From Clostridia bacterium (GTDB lineage Bacteria; Bacillota; Clostridia; Lachnospirales; Lachnospiraceae), in contig SAAB01000011.1 of the NCBI GenBank assembly GCA_009929615.1, positions 1 through 64,000 of the forward strand: a stretch of DNA of 64,000 nucleotides. The letters run 5' to 3'. Positions 44,004 through 51,587 of this stretch are shown piece by piece. The notes under the pieces are model-generated. The model ran no database searches, had not been told where the DNA came from, and was given only the letters and a program-made list of their open reading frames with translations. Positions within the stretch are counted from its first letter, which is position 1, and each line of letters begins with the position of its first letter. The position numbers and the translations under genes are program-made.

Positions 44004-46244
44004 ATGAAACGACCACTGATGGGCTTAGGTATCGCCTTGGTGGTAGGAATTGCAGCAGCTTTATTTGGAATAAGTGTGTGGATTAGTGGAATAATGGCTG
44101 TTGCAGTAATTTTATATAGTATATATTTGAAAGACAGTTCCTGGAAATATGGTGTAGGACTGTCTTTCTTTTTTATTGTCGGATTTTGTCGAACTGTGTT
44201 CATACAGCAGCCGGAAGTCCTTTTGGAAAATGAACTTCAGGCCAGGGTGTATAAGACTCAGGAAAAAGAAAAGACTTTTTTTGTCTTTTTAGAGAAAACT
44301 TCCGGAGAACAGATTCTGGCTGTGATTCGGAAGGAAGATAGGAAACAACCTTTTTATAAAGGGCAGATTTTAAGGGTGTCGGGGGAAAGTGAATATTTTT
44401 CAGAACCGGGGAATCCGGGACAGTTCGATGAAAAGACCTATTACAAATCCCAGGGAGTGGATTATCGAATGTGGGTGGACGAAGTCCGCGTTTTGTCTGA
44501 GGGAAGCTTTTTTTATCAAAATTTAAGATGGCTGGAAATTCTCAGGCAGAAGATATCAGAGTTCTATGAAAAATATATGGAAAGGGATGGAACGGCCGTT
44601 TTTCAGGCAGCGGTGCTTGGAGAAAGAGTCCTTTTTCAGGGAGATTTGCGACGTTATTATCAGGAAAATGGATGGCTTCATCTGGTAACCATATCCGGTC
44701 TCCATCTATCTTTTATTGCACTTGGATTTTACCGATGGATTCGGAAAATGAGTCTGCCTTTGATACCATCTATGGCAACAGCAGTGTTTCTTATGGGGGC
44801 TTATGGTTATATGACCGATTTGGGGGATTCCATGCTGAGGGCTATGGGGATGATGTCTTTTCTTCTGGCAGGGGAATTACTGGGGCGTCAGAGGGATGTA
44901 ATGACTTCCCTTGTGCTGACGGCAGATGTGATGGTTATGCTTCGGCCTGAACGGATACTCTCGGCCGGCTTTCTTCTTTCATTTGGTGCTGTAGCGGGTG
45001 TGGAACTGGGACGTTGGTTTTGCAAAGTGCTGGATGTAAAAAAGAAGGCCTTATGGATGCAGACTGGCATTTTTCTGACGACATTGCCTATGATTGTATG
45101 GTATATGTTTGAAATTCCTTTACTTGGTTTTTTCTATAATTTTTTTATGATTCCACTGGTTTCATGTATGGTGCCAATAGGTTTTATGGCGGGACTTATT
45201 GGAATATGGGGACTGCCGGTTATTTCGCCGGGAGCAGGTCTGGTTTTGGCAGGGGGAGATAGAATATTGCAATTTGTTCATCAACTGCCATCTGCTGTAT
45301 GGGTTTGCGGACGGCCCGAATTGTGGCAGCTGATACTTTATATTTTATTGATAGGGACAGCCATGGTAATGATTACAAAGGGAGGAAGGAAAAATTGGAA
45401 ATTCTGTCTGACGGGAGCCTGTCTTTTGATGGTGTGCTTCAGAATTCGTGAAGACAGGATTGTGTGTATGGATACAGGCCAGGGCGATGGAATCTGCCTG
45501 ATGACAAAGGACGGTTCGGCTGTTTTTATCGATGGCGGGAGCTCAGATGTGAGTAAGCTCTATGAATACCGTATAGAACCTCTTTTAAAATATTATGGTA
45601 TCCGGGACATTGATCTTTGGTTTTTGACTCATGGAGATAAGGACCATATATCAGGAATCGAAGAGGCTTTGGGTAGTGGCAGAGGGAAAATCCGTCAGAT
45701 AATGATGCCGGATATTTATGAGGATGCTGTTTTGGATGGAATAAGGACCCGGGCGGAGCAGCAGGGTATTCCGGTAGAATGCATTTATAGAAATAATAAA
45801 GTCATCCTTGGAAATTTCCGGCTGACCTGCCTTTTCCCTGAAAAGAAATGGTGCGGAAGTGATAAAAATAATAATTCCCTCGTATTGTCTTTGGAACGGG
45901 GGAGCGGGCAGGATTCCTTTAGAATGCTGTTGATGGGAGATTTGGAAAGCCTGGGTGAAAAAATGCTTCTGGATACGGGAATAAGTTTACAATGTGACAT
46001 TTTAAAGGCAGGGCATCATGGCTCATCAGGTTCTTCCTCCGGCGCATTTCTGGAAGCGGCAAAGCCGGCGTGGGCGGTTATATCCTGTGGATTGAATAAT
46101 TCTTATGGACATCCTCACAGAGAGACACTGGAACGTTTGACGGATATAGGCTGCAAATGGCTGACAACAGCAAAGATGGGAGCGGTTATGGTGGAATTTT
46201 CTAAAATGGGTTATCAGGTATCTGCTTATAAAATGAAGGATTGA
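44004..46244 (+). CDS. comEC: ComEC/Rec2 family DNA internalisation protein
   Basis: A 746-residue protein with three parts: an N-terminal DUF4131 region with membrane helices and an OB-like fold, the central Competence membrane domain (VTISGLHLSFIALGFY and neighbours), and a C-terminal metallo-beta-lactamase domain (about 490-740) with DTGQGDGICL, FIDGGSSD and the metal site LTHGDKDHISG. ComEC forms the channel for single-stranded DNA entry. All domains look intact. It starts directly after the GerMN gene with AGGAGAATCG as ribosome site. Confidence 0.93.
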   Translation: MKRPLMGLGIALVVGIAAALFGISVWISGIMAVAVILYSIYLKDSSWKYGVGLSFFFIVGFCRTVFIQQPEVLLENELQARVYKTQEKEKTFFVFLEKTSGEQILAVIRKEDRKQPFYKGQILRVSGESEYFSEPGNPGQFDEKTYYKSQGVDYRMWVDEVRVLSEGSFFYQNLRWLEILRQKISEFYEKYMERDGTAVFQAAVLGERVLFQGDLRRYYQENGWLHLVTISGLHLSFIALGFYRWIRKMSLPLIPSMATAVFLMGAYGYMTDLGDSMLRAMGMMSFLLAGELLGRQRDVMTSLVLTADVMVMLRPERILSAGFLLSFGAVAGVELGRWFCKVLDVKKKALWMQTGIFLTTLPMIVWYMFEIPLLGFFYNFFMIPLVSCMVPIGFMAGLIGIWGLPVISPGAGLVLAGGDRILQFVHQLPSAVWVCGRPELWQLILYILLIGTAMVMITKGGRKNWKFCLTGACLLMVCFRIREDRIVCMDTGQGDGICLMTKDGSAVFIDGGSSDVSKLYEYRIEPLLKYYGIRDIDLWFLTHGDKDHISGIEEALGSGRGKIRQIMMPDIYEDAVLDGIRTRAEQQGIPVECIYRNNKVILGNFRLTCLFPEKKWCGSDKNNNSLVLSLERGSGQDSFRMLLMGDLESLGEKMLLDTGISLQCDILKAGHHGSSGSSSGAFLEAAKPAWAVISCGLNNSYGHPHRETLERLTDIGCKWLTTAKMGAVMVEFSKMGYQVSAYKMKD

Positions 46245-46298
46245 AAAAAAAGGACTTTGCGAATATAATGAAAATACTGATAAGAAGGAGGGTTTGAT

Positions 46299-47279
46299 AT
46301 GAAAACACTCAACCAGCATATAAAGTCCGGAAAATTTGAACAGGTATACCTGATTTACGGACCGGAAGATTATTTGAGAAAACAATATAAAGATAGATTG
46401 AAACAAGCCCTCATCGGTGATGATACGATGAACTACAGCTATTTTGAGGGAAAGAATATTTCGGTTAAGGAATTGATTGACTTGGGAGAAACCTTACCCT
46501 TTTTCAGTGAGCGTCGTTTGATTTTAGTGGAAAACAGCGGTTTCTTTTCATCTTCCCAGGAGGAAATGGCCGAGTATCTGAAGGAGATGCCGGAGACTAC
46601 TACGTTTGTTTTTGTGGAAAAGGATATCGATAAGCGGAATAAATTATATAAGACGGTGACGTCCCTTGGATATGGAGCGAATATGACAGCTCCCGATGAA
46701 CGTACGTTGATGCGTTGGATTGACGGACTTCTTCGAAATGAAAGACGTCAGATGTCTGAAGATGTTATGAGGTATTTTCTGGAGCGGATTGATACGGACA
46801 TGGAAAATATCCGCAGAGAATTAGATAAGCTGGTATTATATACGGACGGACAGCTTGAGATTCGCCGGGAAGATGTGGATGCGGTATGTACTGTTTTTGC
46901 GGAAAGCCAGGTTTTTGACATGATTCGAGCTGTGGCAGAAAAGAAACAGGTGATGGCATTAAAACTCTACTATGATTTACTTGCTTTAAAAGAACCGCCA
47001 ATGCGTATTCTCTATTGGATTGCAAGACAGTTTAATCAGTTGTATCAAATTAAGGATTTGCAGGGAAAGGGATATCCTGACCACGTCATTGCAGAACGAA
47101 TGGGGATAAGGGATTTTATTGTGCGTAAAAATAAAGCCCTGTGTGGTCACTTTTCTCTTCTGGAACTCAGACAGGCTGTAGAAGCCTGTGTAGAGCAGGA
47201 GGAGGCAGTGAAAACAGGGCGTTTAAATGACCAGATGGCCGTAGAGTTATTGATTATAGGCCTTTCATCAAATTCATAA
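46299..47279 (+). CDS. holA: DNA polymerase III delta subunit
   Basis: A 326-residue clamp-loader subunit. The N-terminal domain starts with KFEQVYLIYGPEDYLRKQY, then an AAA+-like middle without a functional Walker A, and a C-terminal collar domain (FDMIRAVAEKKQVMALKLYY, ending VELLIIGL). The comEC-holA order is widespread in Firmicutes. The 3' end overlaps the convergent TetR gene by 6 nt. Confidence 0.94.
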   Translation: MKTLNQHIKSGKFEQVYLIYGPEDYLRKQYKDRLKQALIGDDTMNYSYFEGKNISVKELIDLGETLPFFSERRLILVENSGFFSSSQEEMAEYLKEMPETTTFVFVEKDIDKRNKLYKTVTSLGYGANMTAPDERTLMRWIDGLLRNERRQMSEDVMRYFLERIDTDMENIRRELDKLVLYTDGQLEIRREDVDAVCTVFAESQVFDMIRAVAEKKQVMALKLYYDLLALKEPPMRILYWIARQFNQLYQIKDLQGKGYPDHVIAERMGIRDFIVRKNKALCGHFSLLELRQAVEACVEQEEAVKTGRLNDQMAVELLIIGLSSNS

Positions 47280-47801
47280 AAGACCATCCATATATTGACA
47301 GAATATATTCGAAAGTTCGCTGTCATTTTCGGTCATGCCGTTATTGTACCATTGGATTAAAAGGCGGAATAGGGCACCGGAAAATAAATAGGCAGGGTAA
47401 GTGCGGCGGCTGTCCAGAGTAGGAAAGTGGGTGGACGAGAGGATGAGCCTATCCAGACTTTCCTGAAGCTGGCTGTCCATGCCTGCATGATGTAACAGAA
47501 GGAAGATAGACTGGTTTTCTCGGGCAGTATGGAAAAAGATAGTCATTATCCGTCGCACAGGGGTGTGCTGAGGGATGTCGTCCAGTTCAGCGGTAAAACA
47601 TTCGATAAGTCTGCCAAGATTTTCTGTGAGAATATCTTCTTTGCTGCTATAGTTTCTATAATAGGAGACCCTGGAAACACCGGCACGGGCTGTAATTTCT
47701 GAAATAGATATATCGTTATAATTCTTTTCTTTCATAAAATCAATCAGTGCGTTGACAATATTACTCTTAACACGCATATTTGCTTCTTTTCTTTTGTCCA
47801 T
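47274..47801 (-). CDS. TetR/AcrR family transcriptional regulator
   Basis: A 175-residue regulator. The N-terminal HTH (about 12-58) has NYNDISISEITARAGVSRVSYYRNYSSKEDIL; the C-terminal ligand domain is short and helical. RBS AAGGAGG precedes the ATG on the minus strand. No adjacent target transporter is seen, because upstream lies the structured repeat region and downstream the convergent holA. Ligand and regulon unknown. Confidence 0.9.
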   Translation of the reverse strand: MDKRKEANMRVKSNIVNALIDFMKEKNYNDISISEITARAGVSRVSYYRNYSSKEDILTENLGRLIECFTAELDDIPQHTPVRRIMTIFFHTARENQSIFLLLHHAGMDSQLQESLDRLILSSTHFPTLDSRRTYPAYLFSGALFRLLIQWYNNGMTENDSELSNIFCQYMDGLL

Positions 47802-47889
47802 GGATAGTCCTCCTTTGTAAACTCATATATGTAACAATTGTATCATTTTTAATTTTTGGAGTCAAGACGAAGAAAAGTGTTGAAGTTTG

Positions 47890-48079
47890 GGCAATGAGCC
47901 GTAACTTCGATTCCGCTACGCTTCATCTCAGCGGGAAGCACCTGATGGTGCGTAGGTCAGCAATGCTTTGCATTGCCGACAAGAGTCGCGGGCTTCGCCC
48001 TATAAAAAAATAAAGAACTGTCCATTTATGTGCAAGCACAACACGGACAGTTCTCTATTTTTTTGCATGGCTCATTGCC
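47890..48079. repeat. ~190-bp multi-hairpin element with 11-bp terminal inverted repeats
   Basis: The ends are GGCAATGAGCC and its exact complement GGCTCATTGCC. Inside lie at least five local hairpins: TTCCGCT/AGCGGGA (47911-47936), GCACC/GGTGC (47938-47951), GCAATGC/GCATTGC (47960-47976), GGGC/GCCC (47990-48000), and AGAACTGTCC/GGACAGTTCT (48014-48054) flanked by A and T runs. It occupies the gap between a TetR gene and rpsT and codes for nothing convincing. It could be a dispersed intergenic repeat (MITE- or REP-like) or a structured RNA. Only one copy is in this window. Confidence 0.6.
48005..48066. terminator. Bidirectional terminator-like hairpin inside the repeat element
   Basis: AGAACTGTCC and GGACAGTTCT form a 10-bp stem around a 21-nt loop, bordered by an A7 tract on one side and T7 on the other, so it could stop transcription from either side. 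Confidence 0.65.
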
Positions 48080-48084
48080 AACGC

Positions 48085-48126
48085 GAAAAACGTCCAATGA
48101 ATACGAGGGTGGTGTATTCATTGGAC
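48085..48126 (-). terminator. Intrinsic terminator of rpsT
   Basis: On the minus strand GTCCAATGAATAC pairs perfectly with GTATTCATTGGAC (13 bp, 9-nt loop), followed by GTTTTTC, about 30 nt after the rpsT stop codon. Confidence 0.85.
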
Positions 48127-48154
48127 ATGAAGTTCATACTTAATCGGGTAGGAA

Positions 48155-48427
48155 TTATGCTAATTTGTTTACAGCAATATTCATACGACTGATTTTTCTG
48201 GAAGCAGTATTCTTATGATAAATACCTTTAGAAGCTGCTTTATCTATAATGCTGGTAGCTGTTAATAATTCAGCTGTAGCCAGCTCTTTATCATTCGCTG
48301 CAACTGCTGCGTCTACTTTCTTAACAGCGGTCTTAACAGCGGATTTCACCATCTTATTTCTCATAGCCTTTGTCTGATTAACAAGGATTCTTTTCTTTGC
48401 AGATTTGATGTTAGCCAATCTGGACAC
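48155..48427 (-). CDS. rpsT: 30S ribosomal protein S20
   Basis: A 90-residue basic, alanine- and lysine-rich helical protein starting MSRLANIKSAKKRILVNQTK, with SIIDKAASKGIYHKNTASRK near the end, diagnostic for bacterial S20. It binds 16S rRNA early in 30S assembly. RBS AGGGAGGTG. Monocistronic with its own promoter and terminator, and divergent from gpr. Confidence 0.97.
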   Translation of the reverse strand: MSRLANIKSAKKRILVNQTKAMRNKMVKSAVKTAVKKVDAAVAANDKELATAELLTATSIIDKAASKGIYHKNTASRKISRMNIAVNKLA

Positions 48428-48504
48428 CTCCCTTTATTGAATATTATTAGCTTGTATATTCATTATAGCCGGACACGGACGTTCTAATGTAAACATACCC
48501 TTAT

Positions 48505-48533
48505 ATAATAGGGGAATACGGTCTAAATGTCAA
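48505..48533 (-). promoter_or_regulatory. Predicted sigma-A promoter of rpsT
   Basis: On the minus strand TTGACA and TATTAT are separated by 17 nt, about 80 nt before the rpsT start codon; near-consensus, as expected for a ribosomal protein gene. Confidence 0.78.
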
Positions 48534-48593
48534 TACATAATATGAAATCTTTTGGAAAAAATAAAATAAAAAAAGAGGAAAAGGGTGGAATGT

Positions 48594-49550
48594 ATGAATC
48601 CTTCAATAAGAACAGACCTGGCTATTGAAAATGCTGAAATGTTTCAGGGGGCGGAAGAACTGCAGGGCGTATCCATTACAGAGGAAAATGGACGGACATC
48701 GGGCATTCGTGTGGTACATGTGCAAATAGAAAATGAAAAGGGTGCAGAAAAGATGGGAAAGGCTATGGGGGATTACATTACTCTGGAGGTTCCTGAACTG
48801 GACCAAACGGATGTCAGTTATCACCGTGAAATTACGGAGGAGGTGGCAGAACAGCTTCGAAATTTGATGCCGGATATAAAAAATAAGAAAATATTAGTTG
48901 CCGGAGTGGGCAATCAGGATATGGCACCGGATGCTTTGGGACCTATGACGATTGAGCATTTGTTTATTACCCGGCATTTGATTCAGGAATATGGAAGAAA
49001 TTCGGAGATTACCCGGGGGATGGGATGCGTCAGTGCTTTAGCACCGGGGGTTATGGCTCAGACGGGCATTGAAACAAGAGAGATTTTACTTGGAGCGGTT
49101 AGGGAAACGAAGCCGGAAGTTCTCATTGTTATTGATGCACTGGCGGCACGCAGTGTCAAACGGCTTAATAAAACGATTCAGATTACAAATACAGGGATAG
49201 CTCCCGGGGCGGGGGTAGGAAACCGCCGCTTCGGAATAGATGAAGAAAGCATGGGAATTCCGGTAATTGCCATAGGGATTCCGACAGTCATTGATGCGGC
49301 GACGATTGTCAATGATGCCGTGGGAAATCTGCTGGCTATTATGGAGGAAACGAAAAACAGACTTTCGGACAGAATATGGGAGGGCGTAGCACCTTTTGAT
49401 GAACAGGAACGTTATCAGCTGATGCGGGAACTGATGTCCCCTGAGATGATTAATATGTTTGTAACACCGAAAAATATTGATGAAATTGTTATTCAAATGA
49501 GTTATACCCTATCGGAATCCATTAATGGACTCTGCCATTCTTTGTCATAG
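48594..49550 (+). CDS. gpr: GPR endopeptidase (germination spore protease)
   Basis: 318 residues of the aspartic-type spore protease that degrades small acid-soluble proteins at germination. The N-terminal TDLAIENAE region holds the propeptide and autoprocessing area; VAGVGNQDMAPDALGP and VLIVIDALAARS carry the conserved acidic residues, and TGIAPGAGVGNRR follows. The ATG after AGGAAAAGGGTGG is used. Rather short but complete. gpr followed by spoIIP is a common clostridial order and is strong evidence of endospore formation. Confidence 0.95.
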   Translation: MNPSIRTDLAIENAEMFQGAEELQGVSITEENGRTSGIRVVHVQIENEKGAEKMGKAMGDYITLEVPELDQTDVSYHREITEEVAEQLRNLMPDIKNKKILVAGVGNQDMAPDALGPMTIEHLFITRHLIQEYGRNSEITRGMGCVSALAPGVMAQTGIETREILLGAVRETKPEVLIVIDALAARSVKRLNKTIQITNTGIAPGAGVGNRRFGIDEESMGIPVIAIGIPTVIDAATIVNDAVGNLLAIMEETKNRLSDRIWEGVAPFDEQERYQLMRELMSPEMINMFVTPKNIDEIVIQMSYTLSESINGLCHSLS

Positions 49551-49615
49551 GTTTTTGGATGACACATATAATAGTGATGTCACCTTGGAGAAAAAATGAA
49601 AGCCGGGGCATAGCA

Positions 49616-50737
49616 ATGAAACAGAGCAGAAAATTCTTTTATTTTTTTCAAATATTTGGCGGAATATTATTTATGTGGACGAGCGGCCTTTTACGAGGCG
49701 AAAATCTCTGGTTAAACGCAGTGAGTCCGGTTCTTTATGGAAATGAGCTTCGTATATCTGTGGCAGGCTGGGGGGAACGTATTGTGGATGGTCTTATTGG
49801 CAGCTGGATGCCCCGCTGGATGGTCGAAAAGAATCAAATGAGCTATGATAGTTTGGACTCAGATGAATTGTATCCCTCCGATAGTCTGCTGGCTGCCATT
49901 TATGCAGAAAATCATCCGGAGGAAAGCCAGGCCGTTAATGCCCCGGTGGCCAGCAGCCAGGGTATTACATACACAGTGGATAAGCTGAAGGATTATAATT
50001 ATTTTGTAAATCAGTTTTATGCGATTGACAGTACAACTTATGCATCAGATGGACTTTTGGATGCAGAAAGCTTTATCAATATGGATTTGACGATGGATCT
50101 GACAGGCGATGAGCCCAAGATACTTATCTATCATACCCATTCCCAGGAAGCTTTTCTGGACAGTCGTTCAGGAGAAGCGGCCGATACGGTCGTTGGAGTG
50201 GGGGAAGTTTTGAAGAAAAACTTAGAAGAACGTTATGGAATTGCCACGGTTCATTTAACAGATACCTTTGATGTTATTGATGGGGTGACCGACCGGAGTG
50301 CAGCTTATACCTATGCAGAGGAAGGTGTGAGAGCGGTTCTTGAGGAGTATCCCTCCATCAAAGTAATTATTGATATTCACAGGGATGGCGTTGCCGATGA
50401 AACCCGGCTGGTGACCAATATTAATGGGCAAGAGACCGCGCAGATTATGTTTTTAAACGGACTTTGCCGGACGGCAGCCAATGGACCGATAGAGTATCTC
50501 CAAAATCCATATCTAAGTGAAAATCTGGCGTTCAGTTTTAAACTTCAGGCAAAGGCTGCCCAGTATTATCCTGAATTTACCCGTAGGATTTATTTGCGTT
50601 CTTATCAGTATAATTTACATATTCTTCCAAGAAGTCTGCTGGTAGAATGCGGGGCCCAGACAAATACCGTCGAAGAAGTAAAGAATGCCATGCCTTTGCT
50701 GGCGGATTTGCTGTATCTTGTATTGTCAGGGAATTAG
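49616..50737 (+). CDS. spoIIP: Stage II sporulation protein P
   Basis: 373 residues. One N-terminal membrane helix (FFYFFQIFGGILFMWTSGLL) and a C-terminal SpoIIP amidase/endopeptidase domain (about 170-370) with LIYHTHSQEAFLDSR, whose histidine and glutamate bind zinc, IIDIHRDGVADE, and the late LLVECGAQTNTVEEV. It works with SpoIID and SpoIIM to thin peptidoglycan during engulfment. The ribosome site is weak. A five-codon mini-ORF (49596-49613, after TTGGAG) ends 2 nt before the ATG and may couple translation. In-frame ATGs at 49559 and 49577 are alternatives. Confidence 0.92.
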   Translation: MKQSRKFFYFFQIFGGILFMWTSGLLRGENLWLNAVSPVLYGNELRISVAGWGERIVDGLIGSWMPRWMVEKNQMSYDSLDSDELYPSDSLLAAIYAENHPEESQAVNAPVASSQGITYTVDKLKDYNYFVNQFYAIDSTTYASDGLLDAESFINMDLTMDLTGDEPKILIYHTHSQEAFLDSRSGEAADTVVGVGEVLKKNLEERYGIATVHLTDTFDVIDGVTDRSAAYTYAEEGVRAVLEEYPSIKVIIDIHRDGVADETRLVTNINGQETAQIMFLNGLCRTAANGPIEYLQNPYLSENLAFSFKLQAKAAQYYPEFTRRIYLRSYQYNLHILPRSLLVECGAQTNTVEEVKNAMPLLADLLYLVLSGN

Positions 50738-50882
50738 CCGGAGCAGAGTGGCTTTTTGGGCAAAAATGCGATACAATAGAGTTGCTTTAGGGTGATGTAA
50801 GAAAATTGAAAGAAAACCATAGATGTTTATGTTAAAAAACCTTGGTACACTAAGTACATAGGATGAATAGAAGGAGTAGGCG

Positions 50883-51586
50883 ATGAAGAAACAGACGATA
50901 CTTGTAGTAGATGATGACAGGGAAATTGTCCGTGCAATTTAAAATTATTAGAGCTGGAAGGGTATGAAACTTTAAAAGCATATGATGGTGTAGAGGCTAT
51001 GGATATGCTTATGGATCATACGGTGCATCTGATTCTTATGGACGTTATGATGCCAAGATTGAATGGGTTATCTGCGGTAATGAAGATACGTGAAACAAAG
51101 AACATACCGATTATCATTCTGTCTGCAAAAACCGAAGAAAGTGATAAAATTATTGGTTTATCCATGGGGGCAGATGATTATGTGAGTAAGCCTTTCAGTA
51201 CAGAAGAATTAGTTGCCAGAGTGCGGGCACAGCTGCGCAGATATATGACTTTGGGTTCTGTTTATAATACGGAGCCGGGAAGTGAAGAAATCCAGCTGGG
51301 TGATTTGGTGCTGAATAAGGATCAGAAACAGATGTATGTCAATGGTGAAGAAGTACGATTGACAGCAACGGAATATAAGATAGTAGAGTTACTGATGTCC
51401 TATCCGGGAAGAGTTTTTTCTTCGGAGGAGATTTACAGCCGTGTATGGAATGAGGATGCCTATGCGGTGGAGAATACGGTCATGGTTCATATTCGTCGAA
51501 TCCGTGAAAAAATTGAAATTGACCCGAAAAATCCCAAATATTTAAAGGTGGTGTGGGGCATTGGCTATAAAATGGAAAAAATATAA
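50883..51586 (+). pseudogene. OmpR-family response regulator with a frameshift
   Basis: The ATG after AGGAGTAGGCG begins KKQTILVVDDDREIVRAI and then hits TAA (50940-50942). The -1 frame continues as KLLELEGYETLKAYDGVEAM and runs to the end, with the phospho-acceptor in LILMDVMMPRLNG, the switch lysine in YVSKPFSTEE and a winged helix ending VVWGIGYKMEKI. One extra T in the ATTTAAAA run would give RAILKLLELEG, a normal receiver helix, and a protein of about 235 residues. An isolated reading from the ATG at 50999 would lack the acidic pocket. It is the partner of the VanS-like kinase that starts 2 nt later, so loss of function, a recent mutation or a sequencing error are all possible. Confidence 0.82.
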
Positions 51587-51587
51587 G

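Noticed and set aside
44672-44950. Alternative frame inside comEC
   Set aside because: It lies wholly in the intact comEC gene and lacks a ribosome site.
47780-48013. ORF of 77 codons across the intergenic repeat
   Set aside because: It starts inside the TetR gene region, has no ribosome site, crosses several hairpins and resembles no protein; the DNA is better explained as a structured repeat.
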